Below the pieces are notes generated by a model. It had not been told where the DNA came from. It was given only the letters and a program-made list of their open reading frames with translations, and searched no databases. A DNA stretch of 64,000 nucleotides from Luteimonas colneyensis (lineage in GTDB: Bacteria; Pseudomonadota; Gammaproteobacteria; Xanthomonadales; Xanthomonadaceae). The position numbers and the translations under genes were made by a program. The stretch spans positions 62,001-126,000 of the forward strand of contig NZ_JACSQJ010000001.1 of assembly GCF_014836665.1 (NCBI RefSeq). The letters run 5' to 3'. Positions within the stretch are counted from its first letter, which is position 1. Each line of letters begins with the position of its first letter. Shown piece by piece: positions 1 through 7,287 of this stretch.

Positions 1-1
1 C

Positions 2-1693
2 GGTGACCGCCTGCACCAGCGCTTCGAGGAGCACTTCGACGGCGCCGCCGAACCCGAGGCGGTGGACGCGCGCTTCGAGCTGCGCCGTGGCTACCTCGCC
101 GCCCGCGACCACGGCTGGCCGCACGGCGACATCGGCGAGGTGTTCGAACTGTTCGCAAGCTGGGCGCGACTGGGCGAACTGCGCGGGCTGCACACCCACA
201 CCGCACGCGCGCTGGCCGAAGCGCTGGACGGGCTGGCGCCGTACACCGCGGCCACCGCCGCGCAGCGCGACGCCTTCCTCGGCCTGCTGCGCGGGCCGAC
301 GCCGGTGCGCAGCCTCGAACGCGTGGCGCGGCTGGGCGTGCTCGGGCGCTGGATCCCGGCGTTCGCCCAGGTCTCGGGGCGCATGCAGTTCGACCTGTTC
401 CACGTCTATACCGTCGACCAGCACACGCTGGCGGTGCTGCGCAACCTGGCCGGCTTCGCCAGCGGGGAGGCCGACGAGCGCTTTTCGCGCGCCCACGAGG
501 TCTGGCCGGGACTGCGCAAGCCCGAACTGCTGCTGCTGGCCGGCCTGTTCCACGACATCGCCAAGGGCCGCGGCGGCGACCATTCCGAACTCGGCGCGGT
601 CGACGCGCGCGCGTTCTGCACGGCCCACGGCCTCGGCGAGGCCGACACGGCGCTGGTGGAATGGCTGGTGCTGCGCCACCTGCTGATGTCGGTCACCGCG
701 CAGAAGCAGGACATCGCCGACCCGGCGGTGATCCACCGCTTCGCCACCGAGGTCGCCGACCGCGAGCGCCTGGACTACCTGTATCTCCTGACCTGCGCCG
801 ACATCGCCGGCACCTCGCCCAAGCTCTGGAACGCCTGGAAGGACCGCCTGCTCGCCGACCTGCGCGATGCCACCCGGCTCGCGCTCCGGCGCGGCCTGGA
901 GCATCCGGTGGCCGCGGCGGAGCGCATCGCCGAGACCCGCGCAGCGGCAGCGACGCTGCTGGAGGAGTCCGGCATCGGCGCCGCCGATGCGGCGGCGCTG
1001 CTCGATCGCTTCCCCGCCTCCGGTTTCCTGCGCGCGCGCGCGGAGCAGATCGCCTGGCAGGCGCAAGCGCTGCACGAGGCCGCCGGAGAAGATCCGGAGC
1101 GCGCGGTGGTCAAGGTGCGGCTGGTCGCGCCCGCAAGCCCGGCGATGGAAGTGTTCGTGCACGGCGCCGACCGCGACGGCCTGTTCGCGGCGATCGTGGT
1201 CACGCTCGACCGGCTGGGGCTGGCGATCCAGCAGGCGCGTGCGCTCGACGGCCCGGGCGGCACGGTGTTCGACAGTTTCCAGGTGCTGCCCGGGGACGCA
1301 CGCGCTGACGCCGACCCGCAGGTGGTGGCGCGCAAGCTGGGCGCGGTGCTCGCCGGTCCGCTGGACCGGGTGCGCCCGGCGCAGCGCACACAGCCGCGAC
1401 ACCTGAGGCATTTCCGCATCGCGTCGCAGGTGGAGTTCGCCACCAGCGCCGACGGCACCGCCACGGTGCTGAGCCTGGTGTGCACCGATCGCCCGGGCCT
1501 GCTGGCCGACGTGGCGCACGTGCTGCGCAGCCAGGGACTGCGCGTGCACGACGCGCGCATCGCGACCTTCGGCGCCCGCGCCGAGGACGTGTTCCGGGTG
1601 ACCGGTGAAGACAAGCAACCGCTGGGCGGGGAGGCGTGCGCGCGTCTGCGCGAGGCCCTGCTGGCGAGGATCGACGGAGAGGAACTGAAATGA
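2..1693 (+). CDS. glnD: Bifunctional [protein-PII] uridylyltransferase/uridylyl-removing enzyme GlnD, C-terminal part
   Basis: The gene runs in from the left edge; about 563 C-terminal residues are present, against roughly 850-900 for the family, so most of the nucleotidyltransferase domain lies outside. GlnD senses glutamine and adds or removes UMP on PII proteins. The HD uridylyl-removing domain is visible ([14 protein letters not shown], encoded near 547-588). Two C-terminal ACT domains follow, around 1141-1330 and 1460-1690, with the typical [12 protein letters not shown] and [11 protein letters not shown] starts; these are the expected glutamine-sensing modules. The stop overlaps the dapD start by 4 nt (ATGA at 1690-1693), so translational coupling is likely. 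An internal ATG-like start at 62 is not the gene start, because the frame stays open to the window edge. Confidence 0.96.
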   Translation, partial: GDRLHQRFEEHFDGAAEPEAVDARFELRRGYLAARDHGWPHGDIGEVFELFASWARLGELRGLHTHTARALAEALDGLAPYTAATAAQRDAFLGLLRGPTPVRSLERVARLGVLGRWIPAFAQVSGRMQFDLFHVYTVDQHTLAVLRNLAGFASGEADERFSRAHEVWPGLRKPELLLLAGLFHDIAKGRGGDHSELGAVDARAFCTAHGLGEADTALVEWLVLRHLLMSVTAQKQDIADPAVIHRFATEVADRERLDYLYLLTCADIAGTSPKLWNAWKDRLLADLRDATRLALRRGLEHPVAAAERIAETRAAAATLLEESGIGAADAAALLDRFPASGFLRARAEQIAWQAQALHEAAGEDPERAVVKVRLVAPASPAMEVFVHGADRDGLFAAIVVTLDRLGLAIQQARALDGPGGTVFDSFQVLPGDARADADPQVVARKLGAVLAGPLDRVRPAQRTQPRHLRHFRIASQVEFATSADGTATVLSLVCTDRPGLLADVAHVLRSQGLRVHDARIATFGARAEDVFRVTGEDKQPLGGEACARLREALLARIDGEELK

Positions 1694-2853
1694 GCAGTGC
1701 GAAGAAGTCCACGGCGAAGAAGGCGTCCGGGGCGGCGAAGAAGGCCGCCGCGACGGCCGCCGCCGCGGATGCGAAGACGGCCGGCGCGAAGCGGTCCGCG
1801 GTGAAAAAGCCCGTCGCGAAGAAGGCGCCGGTGAAGAAGGCGCCGGCGAAGAAGCCCCCGGCCAAGAAGGTCGCGGCCGGGAAAGCGGCGGCTCCCCGCA
1901 AGGCGGCTTCGAGGGCGGCCGCTCCGGTGGCCCGCGCGAAGGCGAAGCCCGCGGCTGCGGCCCGGGACGCCGCCATCGCGGCGCCGGCGCGCGTCCCCGC
2001 CGCTCCCCGCGTGGGCGATGCCGACCGCGAGCTCGCCTTCATGATCGACAGCGCCTGGGCGCGCCGCTCGATGTTGACGCCGGAGGAGATCGAGGGCTCG
2101 ACGCGCCTGCTCGTCGACCGCGCGATCGAGGGCCTCGAAGCCGGCCGCCTGCGCGTGGCCGAACCAGACGGCAATGGCGGCTGGCACGTCAACGAATGGC
2201 TGAAGAAGGCGGTGCTGCTCTACTTCCGCGTGCAGGAGATGGAGCTGGGCGAGCAGTACCCGGCGCCGTACTGGGACAAGATCCCGATGCGCTTCGAGGA
2301 TTTCGACGAGGCCGCCTTCCGCAAGGTCGGCGCGCGCGTGCTGCCGGGTGCGATCGCGCGCCGCGGCGCCCACGTCGGCCGCGACGTGGTGCTGATGCCC
2401 TCGTTCGTCAACATCGGCGCTTGGATCGGCGAGGGCACGATGGTCGACACCTGGGCCACCGTCGGTTCCTGCGCGCAGGTCGGCAGGCACTGCCACATCT
2501 CCGGCGGCGCCGGCATCGGCGGCGTGCTGGAGCCGCTGCAGGCCTCGCCGACGATCATCGAGGACCACGTCTTCATCGGCGCGCGCTCGGAGGTGGTCGA
2601 AGGCGTCATCGTCGGCCACCACAGCGTGATCGGCATGGGCGTCTTCCTGGGCCAGTCCACCCGCATCTACAACCGCATGACCGGCGAAGTGGGCTACGGC
2701 ACGGTGCCGCCGGGCAGCGTGGTAGTGGCGGGCTCGCTGCCGGCCGCCGACGGCTCGCACTCGCTGTACTGCGCGGTGATCGTGAAGCAGGTCGACGCGA
2801 AGACCCGCGCCAAGACCTCTGTCAACGACCTGCTGCGCGGGCACGCGCTGTGA
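1690..2853 (+). CDS. dapD: 2,3,4,5-tetrahydropyridine-2,6-dicarboxylate N-succinyltransferase with Lys/Ala-rich N-terminal tail
   Basis: DapD succinylates tetrahydrodipicolinate in the succinylase branch of lysine/meso-DAP synthesis. The last ~275 residues match the whole family, with the left-handed beta-helix hexapeptide repeats and the conserved [11 protein letters not shown] and [10 protein letters not shown]-type blocks. The protein is 387 aa against about 275 usual. The extra ~110 N-terminal residues are almost only Lys, Ala, Pro and Val ([13 protein letters not shown]-type units), resembling histone-H1/AlgP-like tails. The ATG at 1690 overlaps the glnD stop, and no other start lies near the catalytic domain before the codon for [12 protein letters not shown], where homology begins. 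The tail is therefore probably translated. Downstream yffB starts on a GTG overlapping the dapD stop. Confidence 0.95.
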   Translation: MSSAKKSTAKKASGAAKKAAATAAAADAKTAGAKRSAVKKPVAKKAPVKKAPAKKPPAKKVAAGKAAAPRKAASRAAAPVARAKAKPAAAARDAAIAAPARVPAAPRVGDADRELAFMIDSAWARRSMLTPEEIEGSTRLLVDRAIEGLEAGRLRVAEPDGNGGWHVNEWLKKAVLLYFRVQEMELGEQYPAPYWDKIPMRFEDFDEAAFRKVGARVLPGAIARRGAHVGRDVVLMPSFVNIGAWIGEGTMVDTWATVGSCAQVGRHCHISGGAGIGGVLEPLQASPTIIEDHVFIGARSEVVEGVIVGHHSVIGMGVFLGQSTRIYNRMTGEVGYGTVPPGSVVVAGSLPAADGSHSLYCAVIVKQVDAKTRAKTSVNDLLRGHAL

Positions 2854-3230
2854 GCGGCGCAGAAGCGACGCCGGCCACGCTGTACGGACTGAAGAACTGC
2901 GACACCTGCCGCAAGGCGCGGAAGTGGCTGGACCGCTTCGGCGTCGCGCACGCCTTCGTGGACTACCGCGACGAGAAGCCGTCGCCGGACACGCTGGTGG
3001 AATGGGCCGGGACGCTCGGCGGCTTCGAGGCGATGGTCAACAAGTCCTCCACGACCTGGCGCGAGCTGCCCGCCCACCGCAAGGCGCCGGGCTCGGAGGC
3101 GGAATGGAAGCTGCTGCTGCGCGAGTATCCGCAGCTGGTCCGGCGCCCGGTGGTGGTGACCGCCGATGGCCGCGTCACCCAGGGCTTCAGCGACAACGGC
3201 TTCAAGCAGCGCTTCGGGATCGCAGGATGA
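2850..3230 (+). CDS. yffB: ArsC/Spx-family thioredoxin-fold protein (YffB-like)
   Basis: A 126-aa protein of the ArsC/Spx family. It has the N-terminal redox motif CDTC ([11 protein letters not shown]) near residue 15, followed by a conserved [11 protein letters not shown] segment and a C-terminal [17 protein letters not shown] block. The GTG start at 2850 overlaps the dapD stop (GTGA), and its own stop overlaps the dapE ATG (ATGA at 3227-3230). In E. coli yffB also sits immediately upstream of dapE, so the pairing is conserved. The family is related to arsenate reductase, but the biochemical role of YffB-type members is not firmly established. I would not call it an arsenate detoxification gene, because there is no ars context. 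Confidence 0.9.
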   Translation: MSGAEATPATLYGLKNCDTCRKARKWLDRFGVAHAFVDYRDEKPSPDTLVEWAGTLGGFEAMVNKSSTTWRELPAHRKAPGSEAEWKLLLREYPQLVRRPVVVTADGRVTQGFSDNGFKQRFGIAG

Positions 3231-4357
3231 GCGAGGTGCTGGCGCTGGCCTGCGAGCTGATCGCGCGGCCGTCGGTCACCCCCGACGACGCCGGCTGCCA
3301 GGCGCTGGTCGCCGGGCGGCTGCAGCGCGCCGGCTTCGCCTGCGAGTCGATGCGCCACGGCGCGGTCGACAACCTCTGGGCGACGCACGGCAACGGTGGC
3401 CCGGTGCTGGTGCTGCTCGGCCACACCGACGTGGTGCCGCCCGGGCCGCGCGAGGCCTGGGGCAGCGATCCCTTCGTGCCGGAGATCCGCGACGGCATGC
3501 TGTACGGCCGGGGCGCCGCCGACATGAAGGGCAGCGTGGCCGCATTCGTGGTCGCGCTGGAGCGTTTCGTAGCTGCACACCCTGCGCATCCAGGCACGGT
3601 GGCCCTACTGCTGACCTCGGACGAGGAGGGCGATGCGATCGACGGCGTGCGCCGCGTCGCCGAAACCTTCCGGGAGCGTGGCCAGCGCATCGACTGGTGC
3701 ATCACCGGCGAGCCGTCCTCGACCGCGCGCCTGGGTGACCTGCTGCGCGTGGGCCGGCGTGGATCGCTCAGCGGCGCACTCAGAGTGCGCGGCGTGCAGG
3801 GGCATGTCGCCTATCCCGAGCAGGCGCGCAATCCCGTGCACGAAGCGCTTGCCGCGCTCGCCGAGCTGACCGGCCGCCGCTGGGACGAGGGCTACGAGAG
3901 CTTCCCGCCGACCAGCCTGCAGGTGAGCAACGTCGCCGCCGGCACCGGCGCTACGAACGTCATTCCCGGCGCGCTCCGCGTGGACTTCAACCTCCGCTAC
4001 AACCCGCACTGGGATGCGCCGCGGCTGGAGTCGGAGATCGAGGCGATGCTGGCCCGGCATGGCCTGGACTTCGAACTGCGCTGGCACCGCAGCGGCGAGC
4101 CGTTCTTCACGCCGGAAGGCCCGCTGCGCGCGGCGGCGCGCGAGGTGCTGTCGGAGGTGGCAGGGGCGGCGCCCGAGGAAAGCACCGGTGGCGGCACCTC
4201 CGACGCACGCTTCATCGCGCCGCTGGGCGCGCAGTGCATCGAAGTCGGCCCGGTGAACGCCAGCATCCACAAGGTCGACGAGCACGTGTCGGTGGCGGAT
4301 CTTGAAGCGCTGCCGGGCCTCTATCTGGCACTGGTGGAGAAGCTTCTGGAGGGGTGA
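3227..4357 (+). CDS. dapE: Succinyl-diaminopimelate desuccinylase
   Basis: A 376-aa M20-family di-zinc amidohydrolase that removes succinate from N-succinyl-LL-DAP, acting after DapD in the same lysine/peptidoglycan pathway. Visible landmarks are the metal-binding [12 protein letters not shown] and [10 protein letters not shown] blocks, the catalytic [14 protein letters not shown] region (the paired Glu residues) and the C-terminal [11 protein letters not shown] and [14 protein letters not shown] motifs. The length is normal for the family. The ATG overlaps the yffB stop by 4 nt, so the genes glnD-dapD-yffB-dapE look like one translationally coupled operon. The start gives [19 protein letters not shown], the usual N-terminus. 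Confidence 0.97.
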   Translation: MSEVLALACELIARPSVTPDDAGCQALVAGRLQRAGFACESMRHGAVDNLWATHGNGGPVLVLLGHTDVVPPGPREAWGSDPFVPEIRDGMLYGRGAADMKGSVAAFVVALERFVAAHPAHPGTVALLLTSDEEGDAIDGVRRVAETFRERGQRIDWCITGEPSSTARLGDLLRVGRRGSLSGALRVRGVQGHVAYPEQARNPVHEALAALAELTGRRWDEGYESFPPTSLQVSNVAAGTGATNVIPGALRVDFNLRYNPHWDAPRLESEIEAMLARHGLDFELRWHRSGEPFFTPEGPLRAAAREVLSEVAGAAPEESTGGGTSDARFIAPLGAQCIEVGPVNASIHKVDEHVSVADLEALPGLYLALVEKLLEG

Positions 4358-4422
4358 GGGCGGCGGAATTGGGGAAGTTGCCCGAAGGGCGGACGCGGGC
4401 AATCCCGCGGAAAGCGTTCTTC

Positions 4423-4452
4423 TTGCGCGCCACCGGATCCCCCTGCTACGTT
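4423..4452 (+). promoter_or_regulatory. Candidate promoter of the asnB leader
   Basis: TTGCGC (4423-4428) and TACGTT (4447-4452) are separated by 18 nt. The A of the leader-peptide ATG at 4459 falls six bases after the -10 hexamer, exactly where transcription would start. No Shine-Dalgarno sequence precedes that ATG, which fits a leaderless transcript. Found by eye; the -10 is only moderately close to consensus. Confidence 0.45.
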
Positions 4453-4458
4453 CGCCCC

Positions 4459-4554
4459 ATGCACCGCCCCGCCACCCCCGCCATTGCCCGCAACGACCGC
4501 GCCAACAACCGCGGCTCGAACAATCGTGCGCGCCCGGCGTGGGCGGGAGGCTAG
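4459..4554 (+). CDS. Asn-rich leader peptide of the asnB attenuator
   Basis: A 31-codon ORF ending in TAG at 4552-4554. Five of the eleven codons from 12 to 22 are asparagine (AAC, AAC-AAC, AAC-AAT), in the order N-D-R-A-N-N-R-G-S-N-N. Asparagine is rare in proteins of such GC-rich genomes, so the clustering is striking. The ORF lies about 105 nt upstream of asnB and is followed within 25 nt by a perfect intrinsic terminator. This is the classical arrangement of a ribosome-mediated attenuator (as in trp, his and phe leaders): stalling at Asn codons when Asn-tRNA is scarce would prevent terminator formation. The function is inferred from layout; it is too short for homology support. Confidence 0.75.
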   Translation: MHRPATPAIARNDRANNRGSNNRARPAWAGG

Positions 4555-4578
4555 GCGGCGGCAACCGCGATACCCCCC

Positions 4579-4610
4579 GAAACCCGCGCCCGGCGCGGGT
4601 TTCGCTTTTT
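4579..4610 (+). terminator. asnB: Intrinsic terminator (attenuator) between leader peptide and asnB
   Basis: A perfect 11-bp stem, GAAACCCGCGC (4579-4589) pairing with GCGCGGGTTTC (4593-4603) around a CCG loop, is followed by GCTTTTT. It lies inside the presumed 5' leader of asnB, 50 nt before its ATG, so it would terminate asnB transcription unless an alternative fold prevents it. The G-rich stretch TGGGCGGG near the end of the leader ORF could pair with the CCCGCGCCC side as an antiterminator, but that pairing is imperfect and unproven. Confidence 0.85.
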
Positions 4611-4659
4611 CCGCGCAGGGAGCATCCATCGCCGGCCGTCCGGCACAAGGAGCCCCACC

Positions 4660-6387
4660 ATGTGTTCGATCCTCGGGATCTTCGACCTCCGCCCCGGCGC
4701 CGATGTCTCGGTGCTGCGTCCCCTCGCGCTGTCGCTGTCCGCGCTGCAGCGCCACCGCGGCCCCGACTGGAGCGGCGTGCACGCCGACGCCAACGCGCTG
4801 CTGGTGCACGAGCGCCTGGCCATCGTCGATCCGCTGGGCGGTGCGCAGCCGCTGCGCTCGGCCGATGGCCAGCTGGTGCTGGCGGTCAACGGCGAGATCT
4901 ACAACCACCGCGAGCTGGAGGACGCGACCGGCGACGGCTATGACTTCCAGAGCGGCTCCGACTGCGAGGTGATCAATGCGCTCTACGCCGCAACGATGGA
5001 CGGCGTGGAGGGCCGTCGACGGGCTGCCTGCGAGGACATGGGCGCATGGCTGTCGCGCCTCAACGGCATCTTCGCCTTCGCCCTGTGGGATCGCGACCGC
5101 GGCCGAGCGATCATCGCCCGCGACCCGATCGGCGTCTGCCCGCTGTACTGGGGTCATGACGGCGATGGCCGGCTGTGGGTGGCTTCCGAGATGAAGGCGC
5201 TGGCCCGCAGCTGCGCCGACGTCGAGGTCTTCCCGCCGGGGCACTGGTACGACACCGCCACCGGCGAACTTCGCCGCTACTACGAGCGTCCCTGGCGCGA
5301 GCGCGGAGCCACGCTGGGCCGCCGCGTCGAACCGGCGGCGCTGCGCGAGGCCTTCGAAGCCGCCGTGCACCGGCAGATGATGGCCGACGTGCCCTACGGT
5401 GTCCTGCTTTCCGGCGGTCTCGATTCCTCGCTGGTCGCGGCCTGCGCCGCGCGTTTCGCACGTCGCCGCATCGAGGACGACGATGCCTCCGAAGCCTGGT
5501 GGCCGCGCCTGCATTCCTTCGCCATCGGCCTGGAAGGTTCACCCGACCTTGCCGCGGCCGAGATCGCGGCGAAAGCGCTGGGCACGGTGCACCACGGCTT
5601 CACCTACACGGTGGAGGAGGGCATCGACGCCCTGCCGGAGGTGATCCGCCACATCGAAAGCTTCGACGTCACCACCGTGCGCGCGTCGACGCCGATGTAC
5701 CTGCTGGCGCGCCGGATCAAGGCCATGGGCGTGAAGATGGTGCTGTCCGGCGAGGGCAGCGACGAGGTCTTCGGCGGCTACCTCTACTTCCACCGCGCGC
5801 CCGACGCCGACGCTTTCCACGAGGAAACCGTGCGCAAGCTCGACGCCCTGCACCAGTACGACTGCCTGCGCGCCAACAAGTCGATGATGGCCTGGGGCGT
5901 GGAGGCGCGCGTTCCGTTCCTGGACCTGGAGTTCCTGGAGCTGGCGATGGGCATGGACGCGGAGGCGAAGATGGTCGCGCCGCGCCCTAACGGCCGCCCG
6001 CCGATCGAGAAGGCGGTGTTGCGCGAGGCCTTCGAAGGCGTGCTGCCGGCGTCGATCCTGTGGCGGCAGAAGGAACAGTTCAGCGACGGCGTCGGCTATG
6101 GCTGGATCGATGCGCTGAAGGTGCGGGCCGCGGAGGTCGTGGGCGATGCCGCCTTCGCCGATGCCGCGAAGCGTTTCCCGCACGACCCGCCGGTCACGCG
6201 CGAGGCCTACTGGTACCGCAGCCTGTTCGAAGCCGCGTTCCCGAGCGAAGCCTGCGCGCGGACGGTGCCGGGCGGGCCGTCGATCGCCTGCTCGTCGCCC
6301 GCGGCGATCGCCTGGGACGCGGCCTTCGCCGCTGCGGCCGATCCTTCGGGGCGGGCGGTGGCCGGGGTGCACGCGGCCGCGCGATAG
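4660..6387 (+). CDS. asnB: Asparagine synthase B (glutamine-hydrolysing)
   Basis: A 575-aa protein converting aspartate, ATP and glutamine to asparagine. The N-terminal Ntn glutaminase domain begins directly at Cys2 (MCSILGIFD), the nucleophile after Met removal, and has the RHRGPDWSG and NGEIYNHREL blocks. The synthetase domain has the PP-loop SGGLDSS near residue 252 and the SGEGSDEVFGGY motif near 365. The length is slightly above E. coli AsnB (554 aa), with a small insertion around EGRRRAACEDMG. An AAGGAG ribosome binding site lies 8 nt before the ATG. Expression is probably controlled by the Asn-rich leader and terminator just upstream. Confidence 0.96.
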   Translation: MCSILGIFDLRPGADVSVLRPLALSLSALQRHRGPDWSGVHADANALLVHERLAIVDPLGGAQPLRSADGQLVLAVNGEIYNHRELEDATGDGYDFQSGSDCEVINALYAATMDGVEGRRRAACEDMGAWLSRLNGIFAFALWDRDRGRAIIARDPIGVCPLYWGHDGDGRLWVASEMKALARSCADVEVFPPGHWYDTATGELRRYYERPWRERGATLGRRVEPAALREAFEAAVHRQMMADVPYGVLLSGGLDSSLVAACAARFARRRIEDDDASEAWWPRLHSFAIGLEGSPDLAAAEIAAKALGTVHHGFTYTVEEGIDALPEVIRHIESFDVTTVRASTPMYLLARRIKAMGVKMVLSGEGSDEVFGGYLYFHRAPDADAFHEETVRKLDALHQYDCLRANKSMMAWGVEARVPFLDLEFLELAMGMDAEAKMVAPRPNGRPPIEKAVLREAFEGVLPASILWRQKEQFSDGVGYGWIDALKVRAAEVVGDAAFADAAKRFPHDPPVTREAYWYRSLFEAAFPSEACARTVPGGPSIACSSPAAIAWDAAFAAAADPSGRAVAGVHAAAR

Positions 6388-6510
6388 CGCCTTGCTTCGC
6401 GATGTTGCCGCGGTCGCTGCGCGGAATGCACCAGCAGGCTGCCGCCCTCGGGCTCCGCCACGATGCGGTCGCCCTTGACGCTGGTGACCGGCGCGGGGCC
6501 CGGAACGCAG

Positions 6511-6534
6511 ACGGCCACCGCGGGCGGTGGCCGT
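6511..6534. terminator. Possible bidirectional terminator hairpin
   Basis: An inverted repeat of 11 bp, ACGGCCACCGC (6511-6521) and GCGGTGGCCGT (6524-6534), sits between the convergent asnB and the secreted-protein gene. No clear T-run follows on either strand, so it is only a probable transcription-end structure. Confidence 0.4.
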
Positions 6535-6555
6535 CGTCGGATCGGCGATGGTGAC

Positions 6556-7200
6556 TCAGTCCTTGCCGTGGCCCTTGCCGTTATTGCCGTTGCCGTTGTT
6601 GCCGCGACCCTTGTTGCCGTTGCCACTGTTCCCGCGGCCATTGTTGCCGCTGTTGCCACGGTTGTTGCCGCCGTTGCCGTTGCCCTTGTGGCCATGGCCG
6701 CGATCGGGACCCGGGCGCGACCAGTCGACCCGCACCGGGCGATCGATCACCACGGTCTGGCCCCAGCGGCCATAGGTGTCGACCTGGCCGCGCTTCAGCG
6801 CGTGGAAGGCCGCGGACCCGGGCTTGATGCCCATGCGCTGCGCCACCGCGCCCCAGCCCTGGCCCGGATGGCGATCGTATTCGTGCACGACGTCCAGGCA
6901 GGGCACCCCGAGTGCATGCGCGATGGCGCAGGCGTAGTAGACATCGCCAGGCGCCCAGCCACGACGGTCGAGCAGGTCGACCAGCAAGGGGCGCGGGGCA
7001 CCGTAGTAGCCGTGCATTTCGTCGATGAACGGATCGCGGTAGCGTCGGCCATAGTCGTTGATCTCGCCCAGGCGCGCGTCGACCCAGACGTCGCCGGTGC
7101 GGACGTTGTAGCCGATGGTCTGCGCCGCGGCGGTCGTCGCCGTGCTGGCAAGGCCGACGCCGAGCGCAAGCGCCAGGATGTCGAGTCTGCGGATCGCCAT
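6556..7200 (-). CDS. Secreted protein of unknown function with Gly/Asn-rich tail
   Basis: A 214-aa protein that I do not recognise by name. It has a Sec signal peptide (about 27 residues, ending near TTAAAQ). A globular middle of roughly 110 residues follows, with the blocks DPFIDEMHGYYGAPR, GWAPGDVYYACAIA and GWGAVAQRMGIKPGSAAFH. The last ~55 residues are nearly all Gly and Asn with scattered Lys/Arg/Ser (NNRGN-, GNGN-type units) and end in GHGKD. The ATG at 7200 has an AAGGAG site about 7 nt upstream; an earlier in-frame start at 7248 lacks one. The tail is encoded by degenerate GTTGCC/GTTGTT triplet repeats. It is probably an envelope or extracellular protein. Confidence 0.75.
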   Translation of the reverse strand: MAIRRLDILALALGVGLASTATTAAAQTIGYNVRTGDVWVDARLGEINDYGRRYRDPFIDEMHGYYGAPRPLLVDLLDRRGWAPGDVYYACAIAHALGVPCLDVVHEYDRHPGQGWGAVAQRMGIKPGSAAFHALKRGQVDTYGRWGQTVVIDRPVRVDWSRPGPDRGHGHKGNGNGGNNRGNSGNNGRGNSGNGNKGRGNNGNGNNGKGHGKD

Positions 7201-7287
7201 GGTGGGCTCCTTCGAGTGGTCGAGACGATGCGGAAACACTTTGCGCACGGGCGATGAATCCGCGGTGATCGTCCCCGGCGGGCGCCC

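Noticed and set aside
2850-3230. Arsenate reductase call for the ArsC-like protein
   Set aside because: It is of the YffB/Spx branch by neighbourhood with dapE; there are no ars genes to support arsenate detoxification.
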